A stretch of 64,000 bases of DNA. Source: Paenibacillaceae bacterium GAS479 (lineage in GTDB: Bacteria > Bacillota > Bacilli > Paenibacillales > Paenibacillaceae). The translations under genes were made by a program, and so were the position numbers. Under the pieces are notes generated by a model. That model saw nothing but the letters and a program-made list of their open reading frames with translations. It searched no databases and was not told the origin of the DNA. This document shows positions 18,391 to 27,653 of this stretch, piece by piece. The stretch spans positions 384,098-448,097 of the forward strand of contig LT629764.1 of the NCBI GenBank assembly GCA_900105225.1. Direction: 5' to 3'. Within the stretch, counting starts at the first letter, position 1; every line of letters starts with the position of its first letter.

Positions 18391-18705
18391 TTTAAGTACC
18401 TCCTGGATTCGCTTTTAAAGCATTTTCCATATGTTTTGGGCCGTGTCTCTAAAACTGGCGGTAACTATCATCATGTACACTTTAGACATCACGCAAACTC
18501 CCATTCTAATTTGCGGCAGTATGTCCAAACATATTCGCCCAACCCACCGCCTCTATTTCTCTCAGCATTAATCGATGCACATCTATCCAATAACCTTCCA
18601 ACTGGCAAGAGCTATTCGTTTCCCCATACAACTCTCCTTTCACGCAAAAAGACGGCTACGCTGAAAGTTCCAGTGCAACCGACTTTTTGATAAACCCGAT
18701 CATAA

Positions 18706-18756
18706 GGTCTAGAACCTGAAGTCAGTGTGTCTGCCTGCAAATGGCGCCATGAAAGC
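18706..18756 (-). pseudogene. Degenerate tRNA-Leu, 5' half only
   Basis: Plus-strand CCTGAAGTCAGTGTGTCTGC and GCGCCATGAAAGCGCAATC align with the tRNA-Leu gene at 14893-14975 from the anticodon loop through the D arm to the 5' end and 5' flank, with substitutions and a small insertion. The T arm and 3' acceptor strand are gone, and the acceptor stem is mutated. The matching upstream promoter survives at 18772-18801. Confidence 0.75.
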
Positions 18757-18771
18757 GCAATCAGGAATAAT

Positions 18772-18801
18772 AATATATCATTAATTTTAAAGGGTTGTCA
18801 A
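18772..18801 (-). promoter_or_regulatory. Retained promoter of the tRNA-Leu pseudogene
   Basis: Minus strand TTGACA (18801-18796), 18-base spacer, TATATT (18777-18772), identical boxes and spacing to the promoter of the intact gene at 14991-15020. The rest of 18391-18965 shows no convincing gene. Confidence 0.65.
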
Positions 18802-18965
18802 CGATGATTCCATAGGTGATGAACTTGGAATAATTAAAATGTCATATATTTTTGGAACCTCGGCATTTTTATCAATATTACTATCAACGGCAATGGATCT
18901 GCTCCTGTCCATCTTATCTCTATCAACAAGCAGATTGTCCATTATTTACCATAAGAAATGAAAAT

Positions 18966-19017
18966 CAAAAAAAATCGGCAGGAGCGAACATACTTCATTT
19001 ATCCCGCTCCTGCCGAT
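18966..19017 (-). terminator. Rho-independent terminator of the rhamnosidase gene
   Basis: ATCGGCAGGAGCG and CGCTCCTGCCGAT, a perfect 13-base stem, followed on the minus strand by TTTTTTTGATTTT. 18 bases past the stop codon. Confidence 0.9.
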
Positions 19018-19034
19018 ATGCATTTGGGAAAAGC

Positions 19035-21740
19035 CTATGAAACGTTCTGCGTCTCAGCAGCAGTTAAAGCCTCATCCTTCAAAACAAAGCTGTAACGGCC
19101 CGAGCCGACTCGAACAGAAATAAACCCTTCCTCGCTCTCCTTTAGCTCGATATCCCTCGCTTCGCCAATCGGCAAGCCGCTTTCCAGAATGCTACCGGCA
19201 TTGGCAGTTGGAAGCCGAACCGTCGCGGTTGTATTAACCGGAACTTCAATTTCCAGGATGAGCTTACCGCTCTCCCTCCGCCAGTCGGAACGGATAAGCC
19301 CATAGGGTGAATCAAGCTCCGCTTTGGCGTAGGTCAGCTTCTCTCCTCCGAATAAAGGCTCAATGCGGATAGCACGATAAGCCGGCTGCGACTCATCCAT
19401 ATCAATACCCGCCACACGGCGGTACATCCACTCGCCAATCGCGCCATAAGCGTAGTGATTGTACGAGTTCATATCATCGCTCCAGAACGTTCCATCCGGC
19501 TTCACGCCATCCCAATGCTCCCAGATCGTCGTTGCACCTTTATTGACGGAATAGAGCCATGAAGGATAGCTTTCTTGCAGCAGCAGCTTCAGTGCCGTTT
19601 CATGATAGCCGTTATCGGAAAGGGCAAAAAAAAGATAAGGCGTTCCGACAAAACCAGTTGTCAGATGGAATTCTTGATCCGTCACCAGCTTGTTAAGCTC
19701 CCTTGCTGTCCGCTCGCGCACGCTTCCTTCGACTAATCCAAACGCCAGCACAAGCGCATGAGCCGTCTGTGTCGGGGCAGCCAACCGTCCACCTGGCGTA
19801 ATAAATTCCCGACTGAATGCGGCACGCACCCTCTCCGTTAGCTCCGTATAACGCTTCGCCTCTTCGGCTTTGCCGAGCACAACAGCAGCATCCCGCACTA
19901 GCGAAGCAGAGTAGGCATAAAACGCTGTAGCGATCAGATCACTCGGCGTTGCCCCCACATAACTGCCTTCTTTGGCGTCCAGCCCAAGCCAGTCCCCGAA
20001 ATGGAAACCCGTATTCCAGAGGTACTCATCCTCGCCCTGTCGGCGAATATACTCGACCCATGCTTTCATGCTGTCGAACTGCTCCTCCAGCATCCGCTTG
20101 TCGCCGTAACATTGATAAATTGTCCACGGACAGATGACCGCAGCGTCGCCCCAAGCCGAGGATGAATGCTGATGGAGCACATCCGGAATGATGAACGGAA
20201 CGCCTCCATCCGGCTGCTGATCCGCCTTAAGATCCCTCAACCATTTGGCAAAAAATAATCCGACATCGTAATTAAATGCCGCAGTTCGCACGAATACCTG
20301 CGCATCTCCCGTCCATCCGAGCCGTTCATTCCGCTGTGGACAATCCGTCGGCACATCCAGGAAGTTACCCCGCTGCCCCCAGCGAATATTACTGAAAAGC
20401 TGATTGACCAGTCCGCTTGAGCATTCGAAGCTCCCCGTCTCCGGCATCTCGGTATGCATCACTTCAGCGACGAAGCCCTCCAGAGGAACCTCCCCCAGAA
20501 CCTGGCCCGGATACCCTTCTAGTTTTACATAGCGGAATCCGTAAAAGCTGAACGCTGCAGCATAACTTTCCTTCCCATTGCCTGCAGCCGTATAAGTCAG
20601 CATTTGCTTGGCTGAGCGCAGATTACCCCTATAAAAGTTACCGTCTCGATCGAGAATTTCCGCATGATACAAAGTTATTGTTGTTCCTGCTGGAAGGTCC
20701 AACTCCAGACGAATCCGTCCAACGAGATTCTGTCCGTAATCGAGCACGGTTTCGCCGTTAGGCGTTTGGATCAGGGAGATCGGCGAGATTCGCTCCGTCA
20801 CCCGCACCGGCAAATTCTCCTGCGCGACAAGTTTGCCTACCCCAGGGACAACTTGCACCGCGGCGCTCCAGGCGGAATCGTCGAAGCCCGGTTTATGCCA
20901 GTCTCGAGGCTCAAGCCTCGCATCATACACTTCGCCGTGATAAATTTCAGATGCGAGCAGCGCTCCTGTCGACACTTTCCAGGAAGGATTGCTCGTAATA
21001 AGCTGCTCGCTGCCGTCTGTTTGAACGATATGTAACTGAAGCAATAAAGCCCTAACGTTGCCATAGTGATTTTTGGCATTTTCCCAAACCAGCTCGCCTT
21101 TGTACCAGCCGTTCCCGAGCGACGCCCCCAGCGCATTGCCCCCCTGACGCAGCTCTTCGGTCACATCGTAGGTCTGATACTGCAGCCGATCGCTGTAGCT
21201 GGTCCAGCCCGGAGTCATCAGATCTTCGCCAACACGGCGACCGTTCAGATGGATTTCGTAGACGCCTTCCGCAGTCGCATACAGCCTCGCCGATGCAATC
21301 TGTCCCTCCACTTCGAACTCTTTGCGGAGCAGCGGTGAGGCTTCATCATCCGGGTCATGCAGCATTGGGTCTGCAGATATCCACTCGGCCTGCCATTCAT
21401 CAGCGGACAGGAACGCTGTCTCCCACCAACCCGTCTTGCTCCATGGAGACGACTGACCTTCTTTGTCCCATACCTGTACACGGTAATAGTATCGGGTTCT
21501 GGAAAGCAAAGCGGGTCCTGCATAAGGGATCTGGATCGAGTCTCCGTTAACGATCTGTCCAGTATCCCAGAACGGCTTCTCGAAATCATCCCCAGCTGTC
21601 GCCACTTGAAGCCGGTAACCCGTTTGCAGAGCTCCGCGCTCCGTGCTTTCCAGCTTCCAGCCAAACCTTGGATGCACCTTATCAATGCCAAGCGGCTGTT
21701 TGCGATATTCACAGGTCAAATCTTTTACAGTCAATGTCAC
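19035..21740 (-). CDS. Alpha-L-rhamnosidase (GH78)
   Basis: 901 residues. N-terminal beta-sandwiches (WNTGQI-type, LYATAEGVYEIHLNGRRVGED), then the (alpha/alpha)6 catalytic barrel with DCPQRNERLGWTGDAQVF near 490 (conserved acidic residues) and ATTIWEHWDGVKPDG near 745 (catalytic Glu), then a C-terminal beta domain. It releases terminal rhamnose. No signal peptide, so cytoplasmic. The GTG at 21740 follows AGAGGAG at 9 bases, while the ATGs 48-51 bases upstream have no such site. Divergent from an AraC regulator. Confidence 0.93.
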   Translation of the reverse strand: MTLTVKDLTCEYRKQPLGIDKVHPRFGWKLESTERGALQTGYRLQVATAGDDFEKPFWDTGQIVNGDSIQIPYAGPALLSRTRYYYRVQVWDKEGQSSPWSKTGWWETAFLSADEWQAEWISADPMLHDPDDEASPLLRKEFEVEGQIASARLYATAEGVYEIHLNGRRVGEDLMTPGWTSYSDRLQYQTYDVTEELRQGGNALGASLGNGWYKGELVWENAKNHYGNVRALLLQLHIVQTDGSEQLITSNPSWKVSTGALLASEIYHGEVYDARLEPRDWHKPGFDDSAWSAAVQVVPGVGKLVAQENLPVRVTERISPISLIQTPNGETVLDYGQNLVGRIRLELDLPAGTTITLYHAEILDRDGNFYRGNLRSAKQMLTYTAAGNGKESYAAAFSFYGFRYVKLEGYPGQVLGEVPLEGFVAEVMHTEMPETGSFECSSGLVNQLFSNIRWGQRGNFLDVPTDCPQRNERLGWTGDAQVFVRTAAFNYDVGLFFAKWLRDLKADQQPDGGVPFIIPDVLHQHSSSAWGDAAVICPWTIYQCYGDKRMLEEQFDSMKAWVEYIRRQGEDEYLWNTGFHFGDWLGLDAKEGSYVGATPSDLIATAFYAYSASLVRDAAVVLGKAEEAKRYTELTERVRAAFSREFITPGGRLAAPTQTAHALVLAFGLVEGSVRERTARELNKLVTDQEFHLTTGFVGTPYLFFALSDNGYHETALKLLLQESYPSWLYSVNKGATTIWEHWDGVKPDGTFWSDDMNSYNHYAYGAIGEWMYRRVAGIDMDESQPAYRAIRIEPLFGGEKLTYAKAELDSPYGLIRSDWRRESGKLILEIEVPVNTTATVRLPTANAGSILESGLPIGEARDIELKESEEGFISVRVGSGRYSFVLKDEALTAAETQNVS

Positions 21741-21871
21741 AGTATTCAGCTCCTCTAGGGCTTTTCTCGCAATCGTAATCGCTTTCATCATATAATGGAT
21801 ACCAGCCCCTTAAATGAGGCATTTCCGACATTAGACAAGGGGAACTACGACATCGAGAGGAGTATTGCCAA

Positions 21872-22738
21872 TTGGTTCAGCGCGTTATCAATTCCTTGCA
21901 AGGTTCCTCTTTTTTTGAAGATGGCCTGCCGGTCTACATCAATCGAGCGGTCGAAAGCTTCGGGATGTCTCAGCATAACCATGATTTTCTGGAAATCTCC
22001 TATGTATCTGAAGGAAGCGGGGTTCATTATACAGAAACAAACTCCATTCAGGTGTCGCAGGGCGATGTTATTCTCATTCCAGTTGGTGTCTCCCATGTTT
22101 TCCGGCCTTCATCGCCCTCTCCGTCCAAGCCGCTTGTCGTTCGCAATTGCCTCATTGATACGGATAAAATGGCTCTTTTTCTAGAAGGCTTTCCTGGAGG
22201 AGCCCCACTCAAAGCACTGCTTTCCCCTGTACATATCCGCAACTTTCGCGATAGAAATGGAGAATGCGGCAAGCTGTTCCAGCGTCTGCATTACGAATAC
22301 GCAGCCCGCCGACCTGCATGGGAAGCGGCACTTTATACCGTGCTGCTGGAGCTTTTATTGCATTTGCATCGGCTCCAAGAGGAACAGCCTGGCAGCACGG
22401 CTCAATCGCCAGGTGTATTGGATGAAGCGCTGCAGCTGCTCCATAATCAGTTCGCTCTCACCCTCTCAACGAGTACTCTGGCGGCAACCGCTGGGCTCGG
22501 CGCGCGGCAATTTCAACGCTTGTTCGCCAAACACACTGGCATGTCGCCGATTGCTTACTTGCAGACGCTTCGCGTCCAGGAGGCTTGCCGACTACTACGA
22601 GAAAGCGACTGGAAGCTAACCGCCATCAGCTCGGCTGTAGGCTATCAGGACCCAGCCCATTTCACCGCCTTGTTCAAGCGTATTACCGGCTGTCCACCGG
22701 GGCGATATCGTAAATTAGCTCAGCAGGGCGATTTATAA
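21872..22738 (+). CDS. AraC family regulator with N-terminal cupin
   Basis: 288 residues. The first 150 form a cupin sensor (HNHDFLEISYVSEGSG, QGDVILIPVGVSHVF), and the last 100 carry two helix-turn-helices, STLAATAGLGARQFQRLFAK and ISSAVGYQDPAHFTALFKR. The TTG at 21872 follows GAGAGGAG at 9 bases. Divergent from the rhamnosidase gene, with a 131-base gap, so it most likely activates it in response to rhamnose or a derivative. Confidence 0.9.
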   Translation: MVQRVINSLQGSSFFEDGLPVYINRAVESFGMSQHNHDFLEISYVSEGSGVHYTETNSIQVSQGDVILIPVGVSHVFRPSSPSPSKPLVVRNCLIDTDKMALFLEGFPGGAPLKALLSPVHIRNFRDRNGECGKLFQRLHYEYAARRPAWEAALYTVLLELLLHLHRLQEEQPGSTAQSPGVLDEALQLLHNQFALTLSTSTLAATAGLGARQFQRLFAKHTGMSPIAYLQTLRVQEACRLLRESDWKLTAISSAVGYQDPAHFTALFKRITGCPPGRYRKLAQQGDL

Positions 22739-22887
22739 GGCGCTTCATGCAGCGCTCATACCTACCAGCAACAGGATATTTTCGTGGAATCTGTAAAATT
22801 AAAATGACCTAGCGCCGAAAATATGGTAAATTAATTTTTCGTGGTAATTTTTTCGCCATACTTTCATTCAAAAGGGGTTTTAAAGTT

Positions 22888-23670
22888 TTGATCAGGTTTT
22901 TGTATATGTCTCTCTTTTATGTAAGTTTATTTGTGACAACGATGTGGTTAGCAGCAACGGATAATATGATTTACGCCTGGATAATAATCGCGCTCTTGTT
23001 TCCCGTGTCGTTTGCTTTCATCATTTTCAATTCGCTCAAATTTAATCGGCTGTTTCTTGCCGGTAAGACTGAGGAAGCCTTTCAGGAACTGGACAAGCAG
23101 GAAAATAAATTCCTGAACAAACCAAAAGCGCTGAACCAGATTCGGGTTACACGCGCCTCCCTACTTAGCAACATAGGTGAATTTGCAGCTTCCAACGCGT
23201 TGCTCGAATCAATCCCAGGCAAGCTTGATCCCAATTTGGAAGCTATGCGGCAAGGATTACTCGGCTTTAATTATTATATGAGCGGATCGAGAATGTCTGA
23301 GGCGTCCGATCTGATCCGTCAGTCTCTCCGTTCACTGAATCAATGGGGTAGTTACTTGATCTTAGCGGCAGTAGAGAGAGAGCTTGGTAATGAAGAGGCA
23401 TCCCGACAAGCCCTGGATACTTACCTCGATAAACGGAAACAGAATGTTTCCTTTGTCCTCGGAAAAACGCTGATCCTCTATAACAAGAAGCTGCTAAACG
23501 AATTAGAAGAATATTTACTGGGGCGGTACTATTTGGCGGGCTATGAAGAAGAGACTGCATATACGCATTTTGCAGCAGCGGCTGCCTTGCCATCTAATGG
23601 CCCCTACGCTCGTTTATCCAAGGAAATGCTGGAACAGCTTAGCTTAAGCACTACAAGCGCTATACGATAG
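22888..23670 (+). CDS. Membrane protein with TPR-like repeats, function unknown
   Basis: 260 residues. Two N-terminal helices (about 5-22 and 28-47) are followed by a soluble alpha-helical region in which paired helices such as AGKTEEAFQELDKQENKFL and ILAAVERELGNEEASRQALD look like degenerate tetratricopeptide repeats. The TTG at 22888 follows AAAGGGG at about 12 bases. A strong terminator follows. Possibly a scaffold for a membrane complex; I do not recognise the family. Confidence 0.75.
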   Translation: MIRFLYMSLFYVSLFVTTMWLAATDNMIYAWIIIALLFPVSFAFIIFNSLKFNRLFLAGKTEEAFQELDKQENKFLNKPKALNQIRVTRASLLSNIGEFAASNALLESIPGKLDPNLEAMRQGLLGFNYYMSGSRMSEASDLIRQSLRSLNQWGSYLILAAVERELGNEEASRQALDTYLDKRKQNVSFVLGKTLILYNKKLLNELEEYLLGRYYLAGYEEETAYTHFAAAAALPSNGPYARLSKEMLEQLSLSTTSAIR

Positions 23671-23691
23671 ACTTCTCTAACGACCGCCATA

Positions 23692-23717
23692 AACCGCATC
23701 CTCGAGATGCGGTTTTT
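23692..23717 (+). terminator. Rho-independent terminator
   Basis: AACCGCATC and GATGCGGTT with a 4-5 base loop, then TTTTTT, 21 bases after the TPR-like membrane protein gene. Confidence 0.9.
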
Positions 23718-23748
23718 TCTCGTTAACATCAGCTTTAATTTTGCTTGC

Positions 23749-23794
23749 AAAAAAAGCCAAGAATCGTCCAGTCTCTCAGACGTTCCATGGCTTT
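23749..23794 (-). terminator. Rho-independent terminator of the RidA gene
   Basis: Minus strand AAAGCCA ... TGGCTTT with an inner AACGTCT/AGAC stem, followed by TTTTTGC, 14 bases after the RidA stop. Confidence 0.8.
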
Positions 23795-23807
23795 GATCAA
23801 CTGAGCT

Positions 23808-24206
23808 TTATAATTTAGCCGCCCATATTTCTACTTCAATTTTTATCTCCGGTAATCCTAACGCCGCAATATAACCGATTGTCATTGCCGGATAATCGTT
23901 GCTGAATAATTGATCCCACTCTGAATATAAAAATTCCCAATCTATTTCCTCAGTAGCCCATATGTTCACTTTTATAATATTTTCCGCACTTAATCCTTCA
24001 GAGCCCAACACCGTTTTTATATTCCTAAACGTATTAGTAACTTGTTCATTCATTGTATTCGGGAAATGTCCATCTCGATCAACGCCGACTTGACCGGATG
24101 TCACAAAAAGCTCTGCATTTCTAGGAATTTTTGTAATATGTGTGTAATTTCCCACTGGTGCTGGCATGTTTGTTGGGTTATTCCTAGTGATTTTTCCGTT
24201 TTCCAT
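23808..24206 (-). CDS. RidA family (YjgF) deaminase-like protein
   Basis: 132 residues, usual family size. LFVTSGQVGVDRDG and QVTNTFRNIKTVLGSEGLS match the RidA trimer fold; the last conserved block is AALGLPEIKIEVEIWAAKL. The catalytic Arg of canonical RidA (in NCxPxRS context) is replaced by GLPEIKIE here, so imine hydrolysis is uncertain and it may belong to a non-RidA subgroup. ATG follows GAGGG. Confidence 0.85.
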   Translation of the reverse strand: MENGKITRNNPTNMPAPVGNYTHITKIPRNAELFVTSGQVGVDRDGHFPNTMNEQVTNTFRNIKTVLGSEGLSAENIIKVNIWATEEIDWEFLYSEWDQLFSNDYPAMTIGYIAALGLPEIKIEVEIWAAKL

Positions 24207-24376
24207 TGTTATCCCTCGCCATTTTAGAATTTTCTGCAGTTCTTCCTAGAAAATGATCCTAGACGCAGTCAGTATTCACATCTTCTTGATGAATCAGGTG
24301 CATCTACTGAGTTAATGATTATGAATGACCTGCAGCCCATACAAGTTAATGAACCGATAGAATAATGAATAGCCAA

Positions 24377-24406
24377 CAAAAAAAAACCCCAGAAATCTCT
24401 GGGGTT
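24377..24406 (-). terminator. Terminator of tRNA-Leu gene 2
   Basis: AACCCCAGA and TCTGGGGTT stem with a T run of nine on the minus strand, 18 bases past the tRNA. Confidence 0.9.
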
Positions 24407-24423
24407 GGATTATAAAATATGGT

Positions 24424-24506
24424 GCGGTCGAGAGGACTCGAACCTCCACGGTATTGCTACCACTGGCACCTGAAGCCAGCGCGTCTGCCAATTCCGCCAC
24501 GACCGC
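24424..24506 (-). tRNA. tRNA-Leu (anticodon CAG), second copy
   Basis: 83 bases, differing from the copy at 14893-14975 only by the compensatory acceptor pair (GCGGTCG with CGACCGC). Anticodon loop TTCAGGT gives CAG. Its own promoter and terminator are present. Confidence 0.95.
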
Positions 24507-24547
24507 ATTGTGTAAGCTGCGAAGATGTCTTCGCTGTAACGTTGATT

Positions 24548-24577
24548 ATAATATCATGAGGCTGAAGGACAAGTCAA
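24548..24577 (-). promoter_or_regulatory. Promoter of tRNA-Leu gene 2
   Basis: Minus strand TTGACT (24577-24572), 18-base spacer ending CATGA, TATTAT (24553-24548). Confidence 0.7.
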
Positions 24578-24601
24578 TGCCGTTGGAAAAAGTTCCATAA
24601 T

Positions 24602-25048
24602 TCAGATTACGAAGTACGGATTCGCCCGAAATTGCGCTCTATCCCCTTCTACAGAGGGGGCTTTAGCACCGTAGGCCGGCGCCGCGGCATATGCCAGTTC
24701 TTCCTGCTCTTGGTGTCCTGTATTGCTGCTGTATATCTCAGGAACATATCCATATGGCTGCGTAGCTGTCGCTTGCGGCGGTTGCTGCGGCACACCATAA
24801 CCTTGACATGCTTGCCCCTCTGAGGCAGTTACATCAGCCTCATTCGAAGGAGCCGGAGAGCCGTAAGGCAACTCCTGCAGCTTCAGCTCGCAGCTCCCCT
24901 CTGCCGATGGATATAATCTCTCGTCACTCGCCAGTCGTCCCTCTTTATCCTCGATGACTACGATGCCACAGATCGGGCATTTGCCGACTGTCACTCCATT
25001 ATGCTCAGCATGATTCATAACTGCATAATCTTCCGGACATACCATCAT
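24602..25048 (-). CDS. Zinc-ribbon-like protein of unknown function
   Basis: 148 residues. The N-terminus MMVCPEDYAVMNHAEHNGV with CPICGIVVIE supplies one Cys-Pro and one CPxC knuckle that could bind zinc; the rest is low-complexity, rich in Pro, Gln, Tyr and Gly. ATG 25048 follows AAAGGAGG at 8 bases; the longer upstream frame has no ribosome site. Follows the small basic protein gene at 25071 by 22 bases, probably one transcript. Confidence 0.7.
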   Translation of the reverse strand: MMVCPEDYAVMNHAEHNGVTVGKCPICGIVVIEDKEGRLASDERLYPSAEGSCELKLQELPYGSPAPSNEADVTASEGQACQGYGVPQQPPQATATQPYGYVPEIYSSNTGHQEQEELAYAAAPAYGAKAPSVEGDRAQFRANPYFVI

Positions 25049-25070
25049 ACCTATTGCCTCCTTTGGTCGT

Positions 25071-25292
25071 TCAGGATTGAACGATACGGGGAGATGATGC
25101 AGGCTGGTAAACATAACTGCGGCTCAGCTTAACGACTCTTTTGTTCGGCCTGCGGATCATGACGGAATCGTCATCCCAAGCCACTACGATGCCAACGACA
25201 TCGTTCTGCTCCATCTCGTCCCGGACAACCCTGACTTTCTCTCCTGACTGGCGATATTCGTCCAGCAGGGATTCTTCGACGTTGTTATTCAT
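25071..25292 (-). CDS. Small conserved protein, SH3-like, function unknown
   Basis: 73 residues. EKVRVVRDEMEQNDVVGIVVAWDDDSVMIRRPNKRVVKLSRSY reads as a five-strand beta barrel of the KOW/SH3 type. ATG 25292 follows AAGGGG; an in-frame start at 25328 is possible but has no ribosome site. First of a two-gene unit with the zinc-ribbon-like gene. No family name recognised. Confidence 0.7.
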   Translation of the reverse strand: MNNNVEESLLDEYRQSGEKVRVVRDEMEQNDVVGIVVAWDDDSVMIRRPNKRVVKLSRSYVYQPASSPRIVQS

Positions 25293-25377
25293 TGTAATTA
25301 CCCCTTTATGTACATTTTCAATCTCCAAGCATCAGAGCGGCTACTCCAATAACGTGAAGCGGTTCTGCTTCTGTTAT

Positions 25378-25420
25378 GAAAAAAGACCTCCAGACCCTGC
25401 CTCGGGCATATCTGGAGGTC
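25378..25420 (-). terminator. Rho-independent terminator
   Basis: GACCTCCAGA and TCTGGAGGTC, perfect 10-base stem, then TTTTTT on the minus strand, 12 bases after the 25432-25761 gene. Confidence 0.9.
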
Positions 25421-25431
25421 GCGCTATGCGA

Positions 25432-25761
25432 TTATTCTGCGTTGCCGACATGCTCCTTCGTATCGTTCGTCTCGTACCACTCGTCTAGGACACGAGAACT
25501 CATAACCCGCTTGGAGATGTACTCGCTTTGGCGATCTGTGAACAAACCTTTCCACTCTACGCTCAACTCCTCGCAAAGCTTGACGATCGTCAGCAGCTCC
25601 GACCAAGCTACATAGCGCTTATACCAGAAAAATTGCGGATGCTCGATCATGTACGGATACAGATCGTCAAACTCGGTATGCTTGCAATCGAGCGCACGCT
25701 CGAAGTGAATTTTGGCAGCGGACAGCTTGGCTTCAAAGAAACCGGGATTTACGTTTTCCAT
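25432..25761 (-). CDS. Conserved hypothetical protein
   Basis: 109 residues, acidic and aromatic-rich, largely helical (FFEAKLSAAKIHFERALDCKH, FFWYKRYVAWSELLTIVKLC). No domain recognised. The ATG follows GGGGAGG at 9 bases, and a strong terminator follows, so it is a genuine single-gene unit. Confidence 0.75.
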   Translation of the reverse strand: MENVNPGFFEAKLSAAKIHFERALDCKHTEFDDLYPYMIEHPQFFWYKRYVAWSELLTIVKLCEELSVEWKGLFTDRQSEYISKRVMSSRVLDEWYETNDTKEHVGNAE

Positions 25762-25879
25762 CGCCTTATGCCTCCCCTTGAAGATCTCTTTTCTTCCCCA
25801 TTATAGGGTAAATGCATCTCACGGGAAAGGGTAGAATTTCATTCCCTGGATGGACAGCATCGGCCCGTCAAATCTTCTG

Positions 25880-26452
25880 CTAGTCCTCGAACGTAATCTG
25901 GCCATTGTCCAGCGAGCTAATTCGAGCAAGAGACTCCACTCGAATCCCGTTTTCCCTAAGCGTTCTGCCGCCAGCCTGAAAGCTTTTTTCTACGGCAACT
26001 CCGAGTCCGACCAAATGCGCTCCTGAGCGCTCTATAATGCGTACGAGACCTCTTGCTGCATCGCCATTGGCGATAATGTCATCGATGAACAGCAGCCTAT
26101 CATCCGGGGACAGTAGGGATTTTGATACCATCAGATCGGTCACGATCCCCTTTGTAAAAGAAGGCACCCGCTCCGAATAATGATCGGGATCAGCAATCAA
26201 TGTCTTTTTGCGCCTTGCGAACAATAGGGGGACATTCAGCTCCAGAGCCGTAGCGAAGCTCACCGGAATGCCGGAAGATTCAACCGTAATGACCTTGGTC
26301 ACTCCATCCTCAGCAAATCTGCGTGCGAACTCGCGGCCCATCTCCATGGTGAGCGCAGGGTCAACCTGATGGTTGAGAATGGCATCGAGCATCACAACGT
26401 CGCTGGACATAATGGACGCCTCCTGCAAGATCCTTTGTTTCAACAGTTCCAT
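25880..26452 (-). CDS. xpt: Xanthine phosphoribosyltransferase
   Basis: 190 residues, the usual Xpt length. The PRPP-binding loop LLFIDDIIANGDAARG spans 120-135 and VITVESSGIPVSFATALEL is the conserved front region. It converts xanthine and PRPP to XMP in purine salvage. AAGGG lies 6 bases before the ATG. In Bacillus, xpt is in an operon with pbuX behind a guanine riboswitch; here it is alone and I find no riboswitch-like sequence in the 151-base upstream gap. Confidence 0.93.
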   Translation of the reverse strand: MELLKQRILQEASIMSSDVVMLDAILNHQVDPALTMEMGREFARRFAEDGVTKVITVESSGIPVSFATALELNVPLLFARRKKTLIADPDHYSERVPSFTKGIVTDLMVSKSLLSPDDRLLFIDDIIANGDAARGLVRIIERSGAHLVGLGVAVEKSFQAGGRTLRENGIRVESLARISSLDNGQITFED

Positions 26453-26603
26453 AACAACCCTTGTCCCTTCATCCGAATTCTTTTCGTTAAATTATCACAG
26501 CTTGGCGTTTCCTGCAAGCCATGCCTTTTTGCCATTAAGGCATGCCTGTCCTCGAACGGACATACGATGTAAGGACAGACTTATGAGGATTGGGGGCGAA
26601 GCT

Positions 26604-27653
26604 ATGCCGAGACGTTCAGGACGCGTGCTGCAAATCGGATTTACGTACATAGGCACCGTAGTCGGTGCTGGATTCGCCACAGGACAGGAAATCCTGCAAT
26701 TTTTCACCCGCTATGGCCAGTGGGCCGTGCTGACGATCGCATTATCCACCTTTTTCTTCATCTGGCTCGGCGCCAAAATGATGCTATTCGCCGGTGAGAT
26801 CGGCGCCAAATCATATGAAGATCTCAACAAAGCGCTGTTCGGGCCCAAAATCGGACAACTTGTCAGTTACTTCATGCTCGTCGTCCTGCTCGGAGTCAAC
26901 GCTGTTATGCTGGCGGGAGCTGGGACGATCTTTTATGAAAACTGGAATATCTCGTACCAGACCGGCTTGGTCGTCACCCTTATTGCCTGTTTCCTGATGC
27001 TACGCCGCGGCATGAATGCGATTCTAACCGTGAACAGCATCGTTGTCCCTTTCATGCTGCTGTTTACGCTGATCCTGCTCTACAATACCTTCAACTCTCC
27101 CGGCTCAGACCGTTGGATTACAATGCCCGCCGATGATTCACTGCTGCGAATATGGAGTGCGCCGCTGCTTTATACCGCCTTCAACCTTGCTATGGCGCAA
27201 GCCGTCCTCGTCCCGCTCGGAGCGCAAATTGAGGATCGCCAAGCAATCCGCTGGGGCTCACTGTTCGGAGGAATAGGTATCGGATTCATGCTGCTTGTAG
27301 GTCATATCGCACTGTCTGCGCATATGCCGGGAGTCCAACAATTTGAAATTCCAATGGGCGGTATCGCGCGGCAACTAGGCTACGCCATCCAGTTCATCTA
27401 CATTTTCCTCATCTTCTCGGAAATTTTCACCACGCTGATCGCCGATATTTATGGGCTGGCGCTGCAGCTTCAACAACGAGTATCGATTCCGCGCAATCTG
27501 CTGCTGCTCATTATACTTGTCATCTGTTATCTTCTCAGCCAGATTGGCTTTGGGCCGCTCGTGTCTACTCTTTATCCGTTATTCGGACTGTTCAGCTTAG
27601 GTTGGCTTGTGCTCATGATGCTCAAAAAAACCGGAAAAAGGCGAGGGAGCTAA
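26604..27653 (+). CDS. ykvI: YkvI family membrane protein
   Basis: 349 residues with about ten helices. The start LQIGFTYIGTVVGAGFATGQEILQFF is the signature of the YkvI family, related to the APC/LeuT-fold transporters. The ATG at 26604 follows GGGGG at 7 bases; the far longer open frame upstream has none. Substrate unknown. Its stop overlaps the convergent glycosyltransferase stop by 4 bases. Confidence 0.88.
   Translation: MPRRSGRVLQIGFTYIGTVVGAGFATGQEILQFFTRYGQWAVLTIALSTFFFIWLGAKMMLFAGEIGAKSYEDLNKALFGPKIGQLVSYFMLVVLLGVNAVMLAGAGTIFYENWNISYQTGLVVTLIACFLMLRRGMNAILTVNSIVVPFMLLFTLILLYNTFNSPGSDRWITMPADDSLLRIWSAPLLYTAFNLAMAQAVLVPLGAQIEDRQAIRWGSLFGGIGIGFMLLVGHIALSAHMPGVQQFEIPMGGIARQLGYAIQFIYIFLIFSEIFTTLIADIYGLALQLQQRVSIPRNLLLLIILVICYLLSQIGFGPLVSTLYPLFGLFSLGWLVLMMLKKTGKRRGS

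Noticed and set aside
18436-18690. 84-codon plus-strand frame after the nucleoside transporter
   Set aside because: No ribosome site, no recognisable motif, biased composition; the stretch is best read as non-coding.
26453-26603. Guanine riboswitch upstream of xpt
   Set aside because: The gap is short and lacks the conserved purine-riboswitch helices; only a small CATGCCTT/AAGGCATG hairpin is present.
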